This document shows positions 1-4,944 of a DNA stretch of 9,916 bases, one piece after another. The stretch is from an uncultured Bacteroidales bacterium (lineage in GTDB: Bacteria > Bacteroidota > Bacteroidia > Bacteroidales > UBA932), in NCBI GenBank assembly GCA_900317065.1, contig ONFK01000038.1, forward strand, positions 1-9,916, written 5' to 3'. How positions within the stretch are numbered: the first letter of the stretch is position 1; every line of letters starts with the position of its first letter. Both the position numbers and the translations under genes were made by a program. The notes beneath the pieces were generated by a model, which saw nothing but the letters and a program-made list of their open reading frames with translations, did not search any database and had not been told where the DNA came from.

Positions 1-1
1 C

Positions 2-685
2 CCGGAATTCTCCTTCCTGTGTTTCGTGGACGGGGACCGTGTATATCCCATGCCGTTGTCGCAGGACCACAAGCGCGCCTTTGACGGCGACAAGGGCCCG
101 AACACCGGCGGAATGGGGGCCTACACCGGCCTGCCGTTCATTACTGAGGCCGACAGGGAGTTTGCCTTCAGGGAGATAATGTGCAAGGCGGCTTCCGCGA
201 TGGTCGCGGAGGGATGTCCGCTGAGCGGTGTGCTCTACGGAGGTCTGATGAAAACTCCCCAGGGCATAAAGGTGATAGAGTTCAACGCCCGCTTCGGGGA
301 TCCGGAGACGGAGGTGGTGCTGCCTTTGCTCGAGAGCGATATTTTTGATATCTTTGATGCGGTTGCAAGCGGCCGCGAGACCTCTGAACCCGTGTGGAGA
401 GATGCCGTTACGCTGGGCGTGGTGCTGGCATCGAAGGGCTATCCCGGCAAGTACGAAAAAGGCTTTGAAATAGGCCTGACCGGGGTTGAGGCCAAGGTCT
501 ACCATATGGGAACAGCCCTTCGCGACGGTGTGCTGACCACATCCGGCGGCCGTGTGCTGATGGTAGTAGGAAGCGGTACCGACGTGGCCGACGCCCGTGC
601 GAACGTGTACCGCGAGGTGGCCAGGGTACGCTGCGACAATTTGTTTTACAGGAATGATATAGCGCACTGCGCATTGGAAATATGA
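2..685 (+). CDS. purD: Phosphoribosylamine-glycine ligase, 5'-truncated
   Basis: This is the C-terminal half of GAR synthetase, which joins 5-phosphoribosylamine and glycine using ATP in cytoplasmic de novo purine synthesis. The frame is open from base 2, so the gene enters from outside the window; about 227 codons are visible of a family length near 420. The first visible residues, PEFSFLCFVDG, run into the ATP-grasp signature DGDKGPNTGGMGAY. The metal- and nucleotide-binding EFNARFGDPETE follows, and then the C-terminal domain with LGVVLASKGYPGKY. The GTG at 26 lies inside this conserved domain and is not the true start. The stop TGA overlaps the ATG of folD by four bases (ATGA), which suggests translational coupling. 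No damage is visible in the part seen. Identification is secure. Confidence 0.96.
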   Translation, partial: PEFSFLCFVDGDRVYPMPLSQDHKRAFDGDKGPNTGGMGAYTGLPFITEADREFAFREIMCKAASAMVAEGCPLSGVLYGGLMKTPQGIKVIEFNARFGDPETEVVLPLLESDIFDIFDAVASGRETSEPVWRDAVTLGVVLASKGYPGKYEKGFEIGLTGVEAKVYHMGTALRDGVLTTSGGRVLMVVGSGTDVADARANVYREVARVRCDNLFYRNDIAHCALEI

Positions 686-1521
686 TAATAGACGGAAAGG
701 CCATCAGTCAGGCCGTAAAGGACGAAGTTAAGGCGGAGGTCGCCGGGATCGTGTCCCGTGGTGAGCGGGTACCCTGCCTCTGCGTAATCATTGTGGGGGA
801 TAACCCTGCAAGCCAGGTGTATGTGCGCAACAAGATCAAGGCTGCCGCATATACCGGGATGGAATCGAAGCTTGTTGAACTGCCCGCCGCTGTTTCGGAA
901 GACGAACTGCTGTCGCAGATATCCGTGCTGAACGAAGATCCTGCCGTGGACGGCATTCTCGTCCAGCTTCCTCTCCCCAAGCATATAGACGAGGAGAAGG
1001 TGATTGATGCCATCTCCGCAGAGAAGGACGTGGACGGATTCCATCCTTCCAACGTTGCCGGGCTGTGGCTTGGGAAGGATTGCATCGTGCCCTGCACTCC
1101 CGCGGGCGTGATGAGGCTTCTGGACAGCATAGAATACGATTTGCGCGGCAAGAACGCCGTGGTGGTGGGCCGCAGCAACATTGTGGGCAAGCCGGTTGCG
1201 AAACTGCTGCTGGACCGCAATGCGACCGTCACCATCGCCCACTCACGCACCGCAGACCTGGGCGCCGTGTGCCGTCAGGCCGATGTGCTGGTGGTCGCGG
1301 TAGGGAAGGCCGGCCTGATTACCGGGGACATGGTCAAGCCCGGAGCCGTGGTGATAGACGTGGGCATGAACCGCAATGCCGAAGGGAAACTCTGCGGCGA
1401 CGTGGACTTCGCCTCCTGCGCCCCTGTCGCAGGCTGGATCACCCCCGTCCCCGGCGGCGTCGGCCCCATGACCATCGCCATGCTGATGAAGAACACCCTC
1501 CGCTGCTACCGCTCGCGCTGA
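682..1521 (+). CDS. folD: Bifunctional methylenetetrahydrofolate dehydrogenase / methenyltetrahydrofolate cyclohydrolase
   Basis: FolD interconverts 5,10-methylene-THF and 10-formyl-THF in two steps (NADP-dependent dehydrogenase, then cyclohydrolase) in the cytoplasm. It supplies the formyl donor for purine synthesis, which fits its overlap with purD. The 279-residue length is normal. The N-terminal catalytic domain has the Y-x3-K motif (Tyr47, Lys51), VQLPLP at 94-99 and DVDGF at 116-120. The Rossmann domain has GRSNIVGKP at 163-171, and the C-terminal signature PVPGGVGPMT is at 255-264. The ATG at 682 lies in the ATGA overlap with the purD stop and gives a family-typical N-terminus (MIIDGKAIS). 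A strong hairpin terminator begins about 30 bases after the stop. No anomalies are seen. Confidence 0.97.
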   Translation: MIIDGKAISQAVKDEVKAEVAGIVSRGERVPCLCVIIVGDNPASQVYVRNKIKAAAYTGMESKLVELPAAVSEDELLSQISVLNEDPAVDGILVQLPLPKHIDEEKVIDAISAEKDVDGFHPSNVAGLWLGKDCIVPCTPAGVMRLLDSIEYDLRGKNAVVVGRSNIVGKPVAKLLLDRNATVTIAHSRTADLGAVCRQADVLVVAVGKAGLITGDMVKPGAVVIDVGMNRNAEGKLCGDVDFASCAPVAGWITPVPGGVGPMTIAMLMKNTLRCYRSR

Positions 1522-1550
1522 ACGGCGAAACGTATCAGTTTACAATATTA

Positions 1551-1593
1551 AAAAGGTGATACACCGTTGCTGAATGTATCACCTTTTCTTTTT
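1551..1593. terminator. Bidirectional intrinsic terminator between folD and the lipoprotein gene
   Basis: A perfect 13-bp stem pairs AAAAGGTGATACA (1551-1563) with TGTATCACCTTTT (1575-1587) around an 11-base loop. On the plus strand it is followed by CTTTTTG, and the A-run at its 5' side gives a T-run on the minus strand. It sits between two convergent genes and can serve both. Confidence 0.9.
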
Positions 1594-1617
1594 GTATTAA
1601 ACGGATTCGTTGATTCG

Positions 1618-2157
1618 TTATAAGAGACTCTTCAGGAAATCAACCTTTTGTTGCTCGGTCCATTTGTCCGTTGCATTGATTGAGAAGTTGCTGACAAATC
1701 CATTCTTTTCGCAAATCAAGATATAGGTATCGAACTTATTACCGAAGACGCGAAATAAGATGTGTTTATTCGCTTTATCAGTCTCAAGAATCTTGCACTC
1801 AAGTCCATTTGAAACGAAGTATTTGGACTCCCATTCGTAGTAAGCCTCTACAAACTCATATCCCTTTAACGAGCCATCCATGTTAAACTCGTATTTATCG
1901 TAGGGACCAAATGAAACGGCAATGTTGACAGACTCGTCATTGCGGAAGAATTGCTGTCTTGAAACACGATTGTAAGAGGTTTTCTCCCATTTGCCAGGAA
2001 TTGAAACTTGACCGTAGGGAAACACAAAATACTCGGTGGTGTTTTTTTTTGCATCGTAGTCTCCACCTACAATAGTTGAAGTGGCCTGTTTAGCAGAGCC
2101 GCAACTTATAAAAGACACAACGGCGGCAAATAGAATGATTCCTTTAATTCTTTTCAT
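1618..2157 (-). CDS. Small hypothetical lipoprotein
   Basis: I do not recognise the family. The 179-residue product starts MKRIKGIILFAAVVSFISC: a basic N-terminus, a hydrophobic stretch and a lipobox-like FISC with Cys19 as the likely lipidation site, followed by GS. It is therefore probably a membrane-anchored lipoprotein in the envelope. The mature part has no visible cofactor motif. It is rich in aromatic and charged residues (FVFPYGQVSIPGKWEK, KWTEQQKVDFLKSLL) and looks like a single small globular domain. An in-frame upstream start at 2205 would add 16 residues and bury the signal peptide, so the ATG at 2157 is preferred. The gene is visibly AT-richer than the housekeeping genes on both sides, which suggests acquisition or relaxed selection. 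Its start overlaps the tail of a broken upstream frame by 14 bases, as in an operon. The function is unknown. Confidence 0.8.
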   Translation of the reverse strand: MKRIKGIILFAAVVSFISCGSAKQATSTIVGGDYDAKKNTTEYFVFPYGQVSIPGKWEKTSYNRVSRQQFFRNDESVNIAVSFGPYDKYEFNMDGSLKGYEFVEAYYEWESKYFVSNGLECKILETDKANKHILFRVFGNKFDTYILICEKNGFVSNFSINATDKWTEQQKVDFLKSLL

Positions 2158-2341
2158 GTCTTGATGAGGTAACAATACAACCTCTGCGAATGATGCAAAT
2201 ATCATTCCTATAGGGCTTTTCTTCGGTGATGTTGAGGTTCTTCAAGTACGAGTAAGAGACCCCGATGGCATCCTTGGACCAATGGTCAGTCAGGGCCTTG
2301 AGATTGCCGTAGTAGTGTTGGCCGTCCTTCTCAAGATGGAC
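2144..2341 (-). pseudogene. Remnant of a small unknown protein upstream of the lipoprotein
   Basis: On the minus strand an open frame of about 65 codons ends at the TAA at 2144-2146, inside the start of the lipoprotein gene. The residues look like real protein: HYYGNLKALTDHW, then IGVSYSYLKNL, then KPYRNDICIIRRG near the C-terminus. An in-frame TGA at 2342-2344 closes the frame on its 5' side and there is no ATG or GTG between that stop and the readable region. The N-terminus is therefore missing or frameshifted away. The break coincides with the 3' end of the candidate non-coding RNA. From memory, the C-terminal pattern resembles small uncharacterised Bacteroidales proteins, but I cannot verify this. 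It could instead be an intact short gene with an unusual start; I consider that less likely. Confidence 0.5.
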
Positions 2342-2355
2342 TCAAATACTCAAAA

Positions 2356-2502
2356 AACTCGAGGGGATAGAACAGAGCCGCCTTGCGGCAGAGCCTTTCA
2401 CTCTTCTACATCAGGCACTCCTAGTCTTTCTTTTCATATGATTAATAATTTGTACCTTGTGAAGACAACGGACTCCCTTGATTCATCACCTCCCCTCGAG
2501 TT
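2356..2502. repeat. 12-bp perfect inverted repeat pair with looser outer match
   Basis: AACTCGAGGGGA at 2356-2367 and TCCCCTCGAGTT at 2491-2502 are exact reverse complements. Further out, ACTCAAA (from 2340) and TTTGAGT (to 2516) also match, so the arms can be read as 26-28 base imperfect terminal repeats of a 177-bp unit (2340-2516). No target-site duplication is visible. I prefer to read the pair as the terminal helix of the candidate RNA, but a small non-autonomous mobile element remains possible. Confidence 0.7.
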
Positions 2503-2588
2503 AAGTGTCTTTGAGTGAAATAAAACAGACACCTATTAGGAGTAGATGTCTGTTTTTAGGTTCGGTACAAATTGTCATTAATCACATG
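2435..2588. repeat. 22/25-base inverted repeat interlocking with the previous pair
   Basis: CATATGATTAATAATTTGTACC (2435-2456) is nearly complementary to 2564-2588, which begins GGTACAAATT and ends ATTAATCACATG. The right arm has three extra bases (GTC) and one mismatch. The arm at 2564-2588 coincides with the predicted 5' end of the minus-strand transcript. Confidence 0.75.
2522..2557. terminator. 10-bp hairpin with T-rich flanks inside the candidate RNA
   Basis: AAAACAGACA (2522-2531) and TGTCTGTTTT (2547-2556) form a perfect 10-bp stem with a 15-base loop containing CCTATTAGG. T follows on the plus strand and TTTTATTT on the minus strand. It may be an internal helix of the candidate RNA or an early terminator that would leave a transcript of about 70 bases. 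Confidence 0.5.
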
Positions 2589-2594
2589 ACTTAG

Positions 2595-2625
2595 CAAAGG
2601 TACAAATAAAAATTGAATCTGCAAC
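2595..2625 (-). promoter_or_regulatory. Bacteroidetes-type promoter for the candidate RNA
   Basis: On the minus strand a TACCTTTG -7 box (2602-2595) is preceded after 19 bases by GTTG (2625-2622), one mismatch from the TTTG -33 box. The spacing is canonical. The promoter shares TTGCAG at the -33 side and TTTGTACCTTTG at the -7 side with the tRNA-His promoter of this window, at identical spacing. No protein-coding start follows closely. Confidence 0.6.
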
Positions 2626-2659
2626 TTTTCAATAGAAAACATACTCCTGCAATCCGGGG

Positions 2660-2696
2660 GTATACAAGGTCCCCGGGGTATTATTCGACCTTGTAC
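2660..2696. repeat. Short inverted repeat around a CCCCGGGG palindrome
   Basis: TACAAGGT (2663-2670) pairs with ACCTTGTA (2688-2695), and CCCCGGGG (2671-2678) follows the left arm. No U-tract follows, so a terminator is not supported. No gene is seen from 2626 to 2780, and this is the only structure I find there. Confidence 0.4.
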
Positions 2697-2780
2697 AGTT
2701 GGAGAATGCCATGGATGCCGCCATTTAGGTGGTTGGGTGATGGGGCGGAAAAATAAGGCTGGTCAGTGATTCCTATGGAG

Positions 2781-2868
2781 GTTTGTTCCGAAAACAGGCC
2801 TGAAACGGGAACAAACGTTTCGATTTGAAGTGTTTGTTCCGAAAAAGAGGTAAAATCCGGAACAAAAC
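2781..2868. repeat. Two tandem 51-bp units made of four alternating TTTGTTCC half-sites
   Basis: GTTTGTTCC occurs at 2781-2789 and 2832-2840, and its inverse GGAACAAAC (last copy GGAACAAAAC) at 2808-2816 and 2859-2868. The half-sites alternate forward, reverse, forward, reverse with start-to-start distances of 27, 24 and 27 bases. Each 51-bp unit is an imperfect palindrome; the arms are conserved while the middles differ. The period equals 17 codons, so the minus strand reads as two 17-residue repeats sharing FVP and FSEQT, but no plausible start codon leads into them. It could be a clustered operator, an RNA hairpin pair or a dispersed repeat. Confidence 0.65.
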
Positions 2869-2875
2869 AAAAAAT

Positions 2876-2957
2876 GAGCGCTTCAGCGCGAACGGCGGAG
2901 GGCGGTCCGGAGGACAAAGCCCGGGAGCCGCGGGGTACTTTAGGGGCAGCGCCCCTG
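2876..2957. repeat. GC-rich palindromic block, probable dispersed repeat
   Basis: This stretch is abruptly GC-rich compared with the sequence before it. It contains GCGC-TTCA-GCGC (2878-2889), CGGTCCGGAGG-type and CCCGGG-type palindromes in its middle, and AGGGGC-AGC-GCCCCT (2942-2956). Open frames cross it on both strands but none looks like protein. A repeated intergenic element is my reading; copies elsewhere cannot be checked from this window. Confidence 0.4.
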
Positions 2958-2971
2958 AACAAAGGTGCTAT

Positions 2972-3024
2972 GCACCCAAAGCAAAAGACGAGGCCGTTTG
3001 GACCTCGTCTTTTGCTTTGGGTGC
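2972..3024. terminator. 22-bp perfect inverted repeat at the 3' end of tRNA-His
   Basis: The segments 2972-2993 and 3003-3024 are exact reverse complements of 22 bases around a 9-base loop. The core AAAAGACGAGG / CCTCGTCTTTT with its T-run is a standard bidirectional terminator for the minus-strand tRNA. Unusually, the outer five bases of the right arm (3020-3024) are the discriminator and acceptor end of the tRNA, so precursor RNA could pair the tRNA 3' end with the trailer. Confidence 0.85.
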
Positions 3025-3093
3025 GATGTGGGGCTCGAACCCACGACAACCAGAACCACAATCTGGTGCTCTACCAACTGAACTAATCGCACC
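3020..3093 (-). tRNA. tRNA-His (anticodon GTG)
   Basis: On the minus strand the acceptor GTGCGAT pairs with ATCGCAC, the D stem is GTTC/GAGC, and the anticodon stem CCAGA/TCTGG holds the loop TTGTGGT with anticodon GTG. The T stem GTGGG/CCCAC carries TTCGAGC. The extra 5' G (3093) facing discriminator C73 (3020) is the G-1:C73 identity pair of histidine tRNAs. CCA is not fully encoded: only C, A, A follow the discriminator. A promoter lies just upstream and a hairpin terminator overlaps its 3' end. No copy of its 3' end is visible to the left that would mark an integrated element. Confidence 0.97.
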
Positions 3094-3106
3094 GTGTTAG
3101 GGACCA

Positions 3107-3137
3107 CAAAGGTACAAAATTATTTTAACCCTGCAAG
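3107..3137 (-). promoter_or_regulatory. tRNA-His promoter
   Basis: TACCTTTG on the minus strand (3114-3107) fits the -7 consensus TAnnTTTG. CTTG (3137-3134) lies 19 bases upstream as a near match to the -33 TTTG. The predicted start is about 7-10 bases before the mature tRNA end at 3093. It is interleaved with the divergent promoter of the carboxyltransferase gene. Confidence 0.7.
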
Positions 3138-3154
3138 TTTATTTTGTATATTTG
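3123..3154 (+). promoter_or_regulatory. Promoter of the carboxyltransferase-hydrolase operon
   Basis: TATATTTG at 3147-3154 matches TAnnTTTG, and TTTT at 3123-3126 stands 20 bases upstream in the -33 position. Only eight bases separate the -7 box from the ATG at 3163, so the transcript leader would be only a few bases long. Its -33 half overlaps the tRNA-His promoter on the other strand, so the two may compete for polymerase. Confidence 0.6.
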
Positions 3155-3162
3155 TGCTCACT

Positions 3163-4944
3163 ATGGCAAAAGAAATCAAGTTCTCCCTGGTCTACAGGGA
3201 TATGTGGCAGTCTTCGGGCAAATACCAGCCCAGAGTCGACCAACTCGTCAGGGTAGCCCCCGCAATCATAGATATGGGATGCTTCGACCGCGTTGAAACC
3301 AACGGCGGCGCATTCGAACAGGTAAATCTTCTTTACGGCGAGAATCCCAACATCGCCGTGCGCAAGTGGACGGCCCCCTTCCACAAGGCGGGAATCCAGA
3401 CCCACATGCTCGAGCGCGGTCTCAACGCCCTCCGCATGAACCCCGTGCCGGCGGATGTGCGCGAACTGATGTTCAAGGTGAAGAAGGCCCAGGGCACCGA
3501 CATCGCCCGTTCCTTCTGCGGCCTCAACGACCACCGCAACCTCAAACTCTCCGTCGAGTACGCCAAGAAGGCTGGAATGATCTCCCAGGCGGCCCTCTCC
3601 ATCACTTATTCGCCGGTCCACACCGTAGAATACTACATGGGCGTGGTCGACCATCTGGTAGAGTACGGAGCAGATGAAATCTGCCTCAAGGACATGGCGG
3701 GCATAGGACGCCCCACCTTCCTCGCGCAGCTGACATCCGAAATCAAGAAGAAATATCCTCATATCAAGGTGCAGTACCACGGCCACTGCGGCCCCGGCTT
3801 CAGCCCTGCATCCATGCTGGAGGTCGCCCGCGCCCGCGCCGACTACATTGACGTGGCGGTCGAACCCCTCTCCTGGGGCAAGGTGCATCCGGACGTAATC
3901 ACCGTCCGCGAGATGCTCAAGGCCGACGGCTTCCTGGTGAAGGATATCAATATGGACGCATACATGCAGGTGCGCGCTCTCACCCAGGAGTTTATCGACG
4001 ACTTCCTCGGCTACTGGATCAACCCCGCAAACAAGGTCATGACTTCGCTGCTGGTAGGCTGCGGCCTTCCCGGAGGTATGATGGGCTCGATGATGGCCGA
4101 CCTCAAGCCTTTCCTCGGCGCCGTGAACGCTGCCGAACGCGCTGCCGGCCGTCCGGATATCACCCTCGACACCCTGATGGTCAAGCTCTTCGAGGAAGTG
4201 CAGTATGTGTGGCCACGACTCGGTTATCCGCCCCTCGTGACTCCGTTCAGCCAGTATGTCAAGAATACCGCTCTCATGAACCTTCTGAACGTGGTGAAGG
4301 GTAATCCCCGCTGGACTACCATCGACAAGGATACATGGGGAATGATACTCGGAAAGATGGGCAGGCTCCCCGGCGAACTTGCTCCCGAGATCGTGCAGCT
4401 GGTGAAGGAGAAAGGCGACGAATTCTACACCGGCAATCCTCAGGACATGTATCCGGACGAACTCCCGAAGTTCCGTCAGATGATGAAGGAAGAGGGCTGG
4501 GACGAAGGGCCCGACCAGGAGGAACTCTTCGAGTTCGCCATGCACGAAAGGCAGTACCGCGACTTCCGTTCCGGCCTTGCCAAGCAGCGCTTCAATGCCG
4601 AACTCGAGGACTTCCGTGCCAAGGCCGGCGCTCCCATCAAGGTGACGCGCCCCGTCGTGGAGATGCCCGAATTCAGCGTGGAAGAATATACTGAGAAGTA
4701 TCCTCATGCAGTCCCGGTGCAGGTTCCCGTCAAGGGCCAGCTTCTGTGGCAGGTGGATGTGGACGACGATTCCTCCGCACCCGTCGCGGGTACGGCCGTG
4801 AAGGCAGGGGAGCCCGTCGGCTATGTGCAGACCTACTACGGCCGCGAGGAGATAGTGCCCGCACGCGACGGAAGGATAGTCGCAGTGACCGCAAAGCAGG
4901 GAAAGAACGTTGTCAAAGGTGAAATAGTAGCATTCGTAGAATAA
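3163..4944 (+). CDS. Oxaloacetate decarboxylase alpha / pyruvate carboxylase B-type carboxyltransferase with degenerate biotinyl domain
   Basis: Relatives transfer a carboxyl group between biotin and pyruvate or oxaloacetate in the cytoplasm. Residues about 5-310 form the carboxyltransferase TIM barrel. The metal site looks intact: Asp13 in YRDMWQS, Lys176 in LKDMAG (the carbamylated lysine of relatives) and His206/His208 in YHGHCG. Arg85 in ERGLN and Thr360 in LVTPFSQ, a catalytic threonine in pyruvate carboxylase, are also kept. Residues about 526-593 resemble a biotinyl domain with the APVAGTAVKAGEPV hairpin, but where relatives have EAMKMENEI this protein has QTYYGREEI. Tyr559 replaces the biotin-accepting lysine. 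The ATG at 3163 is chosen because the family begins with this strand and a promoter lies just before it; the longer frame from 3094 reads through that promoter. The stop shares one base with the next gene (TAATG). The substrate and the biotin source are unclear. Confidence 0.85.
   Translation: MAKEIKFSLVYRDMWQSSGKYQPRVDQLVRVAPAIIDMGCFDRVETNGGAFEQVNLLYGENPNIAVRKWTAPFHKAGIQTHMLERGLNALRMNPVPADVRELMFKVKKAQGTDIARSFCGLNDHRNLKLSVEYAKKAGMISQAALSITYSPVHTVEYYMGVVDHLVEYGADEICLKDMAGIGRPTFLAQLTSEIKKKYPHIKVQYHGHCGPGFSPASMLEVARARADYIDVAVEPLSWGKVHPDVITVREMLKADGFLVKDINMDAYMQVRALTQEFIDDFLGYWINPANKVMTSLLVGCGLPGGMMGSMMADLKPFLGAVNAAERAAGRPDITLDTLMVKLFEEVQYVWPRLGYPPLVTPFSQYVKNTALMNLLNVVKGNPRWTTIDKDTWGMILGKMGRLPGELAPEIVQLVKEKGDEFYTGNPQDMYPDELPKFRQMMKEEGWDEGPDQEELFEFAMHERQYRDFRSGLAKQRFNAELEDFRAKAGAPIKVTRPVVEMPEFSVEEYTEKYPHAVPVQVPVKGQLLWQVDVDDDSSAPVAGTAVKAGEPVGYVQTYYGREEIVPARDGRIVAVTAKQGKNVVKGEIVAFVE

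Larger units (their letters stand above)
2350..2588 (-). ncRNA. Candidate structured non-coding RNA (novel or unrecognised)
   Basis: No convincing protein lies here, but the minus strand has the marks of a small RNA gene. A promoter ends at 2595, giving a predicted 5' end near 2588. The 5' end, 2588-2564, is complementary to 2456-2435 (21 of 22 paired, with a 3-base bulge). An internal 10-bp hairpin is at 2556-2547 / 2531-2522. The 12-base segment 2502-2491 is perfectly complementary to 2367-2356, whose 3' arm is followed at once by a T-run (six T in all), as at an intrinsic terminator. A short GCCGC-AAG-GCGGC hairpin lies at about 2390-2378. In transcript order the two long pairs run A, B, A', B', which is a pseudoknot or two alternative folds. 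I do not recognise tmRNA, RNase P RNA, 6S RNA or SRP RNA in it. Structure and promoter are seen; that it is transcribed is inference. Confidence 0.5.

Noticed and set aside
2442..2486. Minus-strand 14-codon frame preceded by GGAGGTGAT, complementary to the 16S rRNA 3' end
   Set aside because: The Shine-Dalgarno match overlaps the ATG itself, so the spacing is wrong, and this lineage seldom uses such sites. Most likely it is part of RNA structure.
2340..2516. Small mobile element (MITE) with 26-28 base terminal repeats
   Set aside because: The outer repeats are imperfect, no target-site duplication is seen, and the right boundary cuts the interlocking inverted repeat. Kept only as an alternative to the RNA reading.
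2282..2518. Plus-strand 78-codon frame
   Set aside because: Composition is not protein-like, there is no promoter or start context, and it lies across the candidate RNA and inverted repeats.
2781..2868. CRISPR-like array
   Set aside because: Only two units, palindromic arms and no uniform spacers; no cas genes nearby.
2681..3061. Minus-strand 126-codon frame
   Set aside because: It starts inside tRNA-His, runs through the terminator and GC-rich block, and its only regular part is the 51-bp repeat.
2589..3093. Attachment site of an integrated element at tRNA-His
   Set aside because: No second copy of the tRNA 3' end and no integrase are visible in the window.
2825..3100. Plus-strand frames of 91 and 70 codons
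   Set aside because: They read through repeats, the terminator and the antisense strand of tRNA-His.
3139..4707. 522-codon antisense frame opposite the carboxyltransferase
   Set aside because: A by-product of GC-rich codon usage. It is rich in His/Ala/Glu with no domain, and the plus-strand frame is an unmistakable enzyme.
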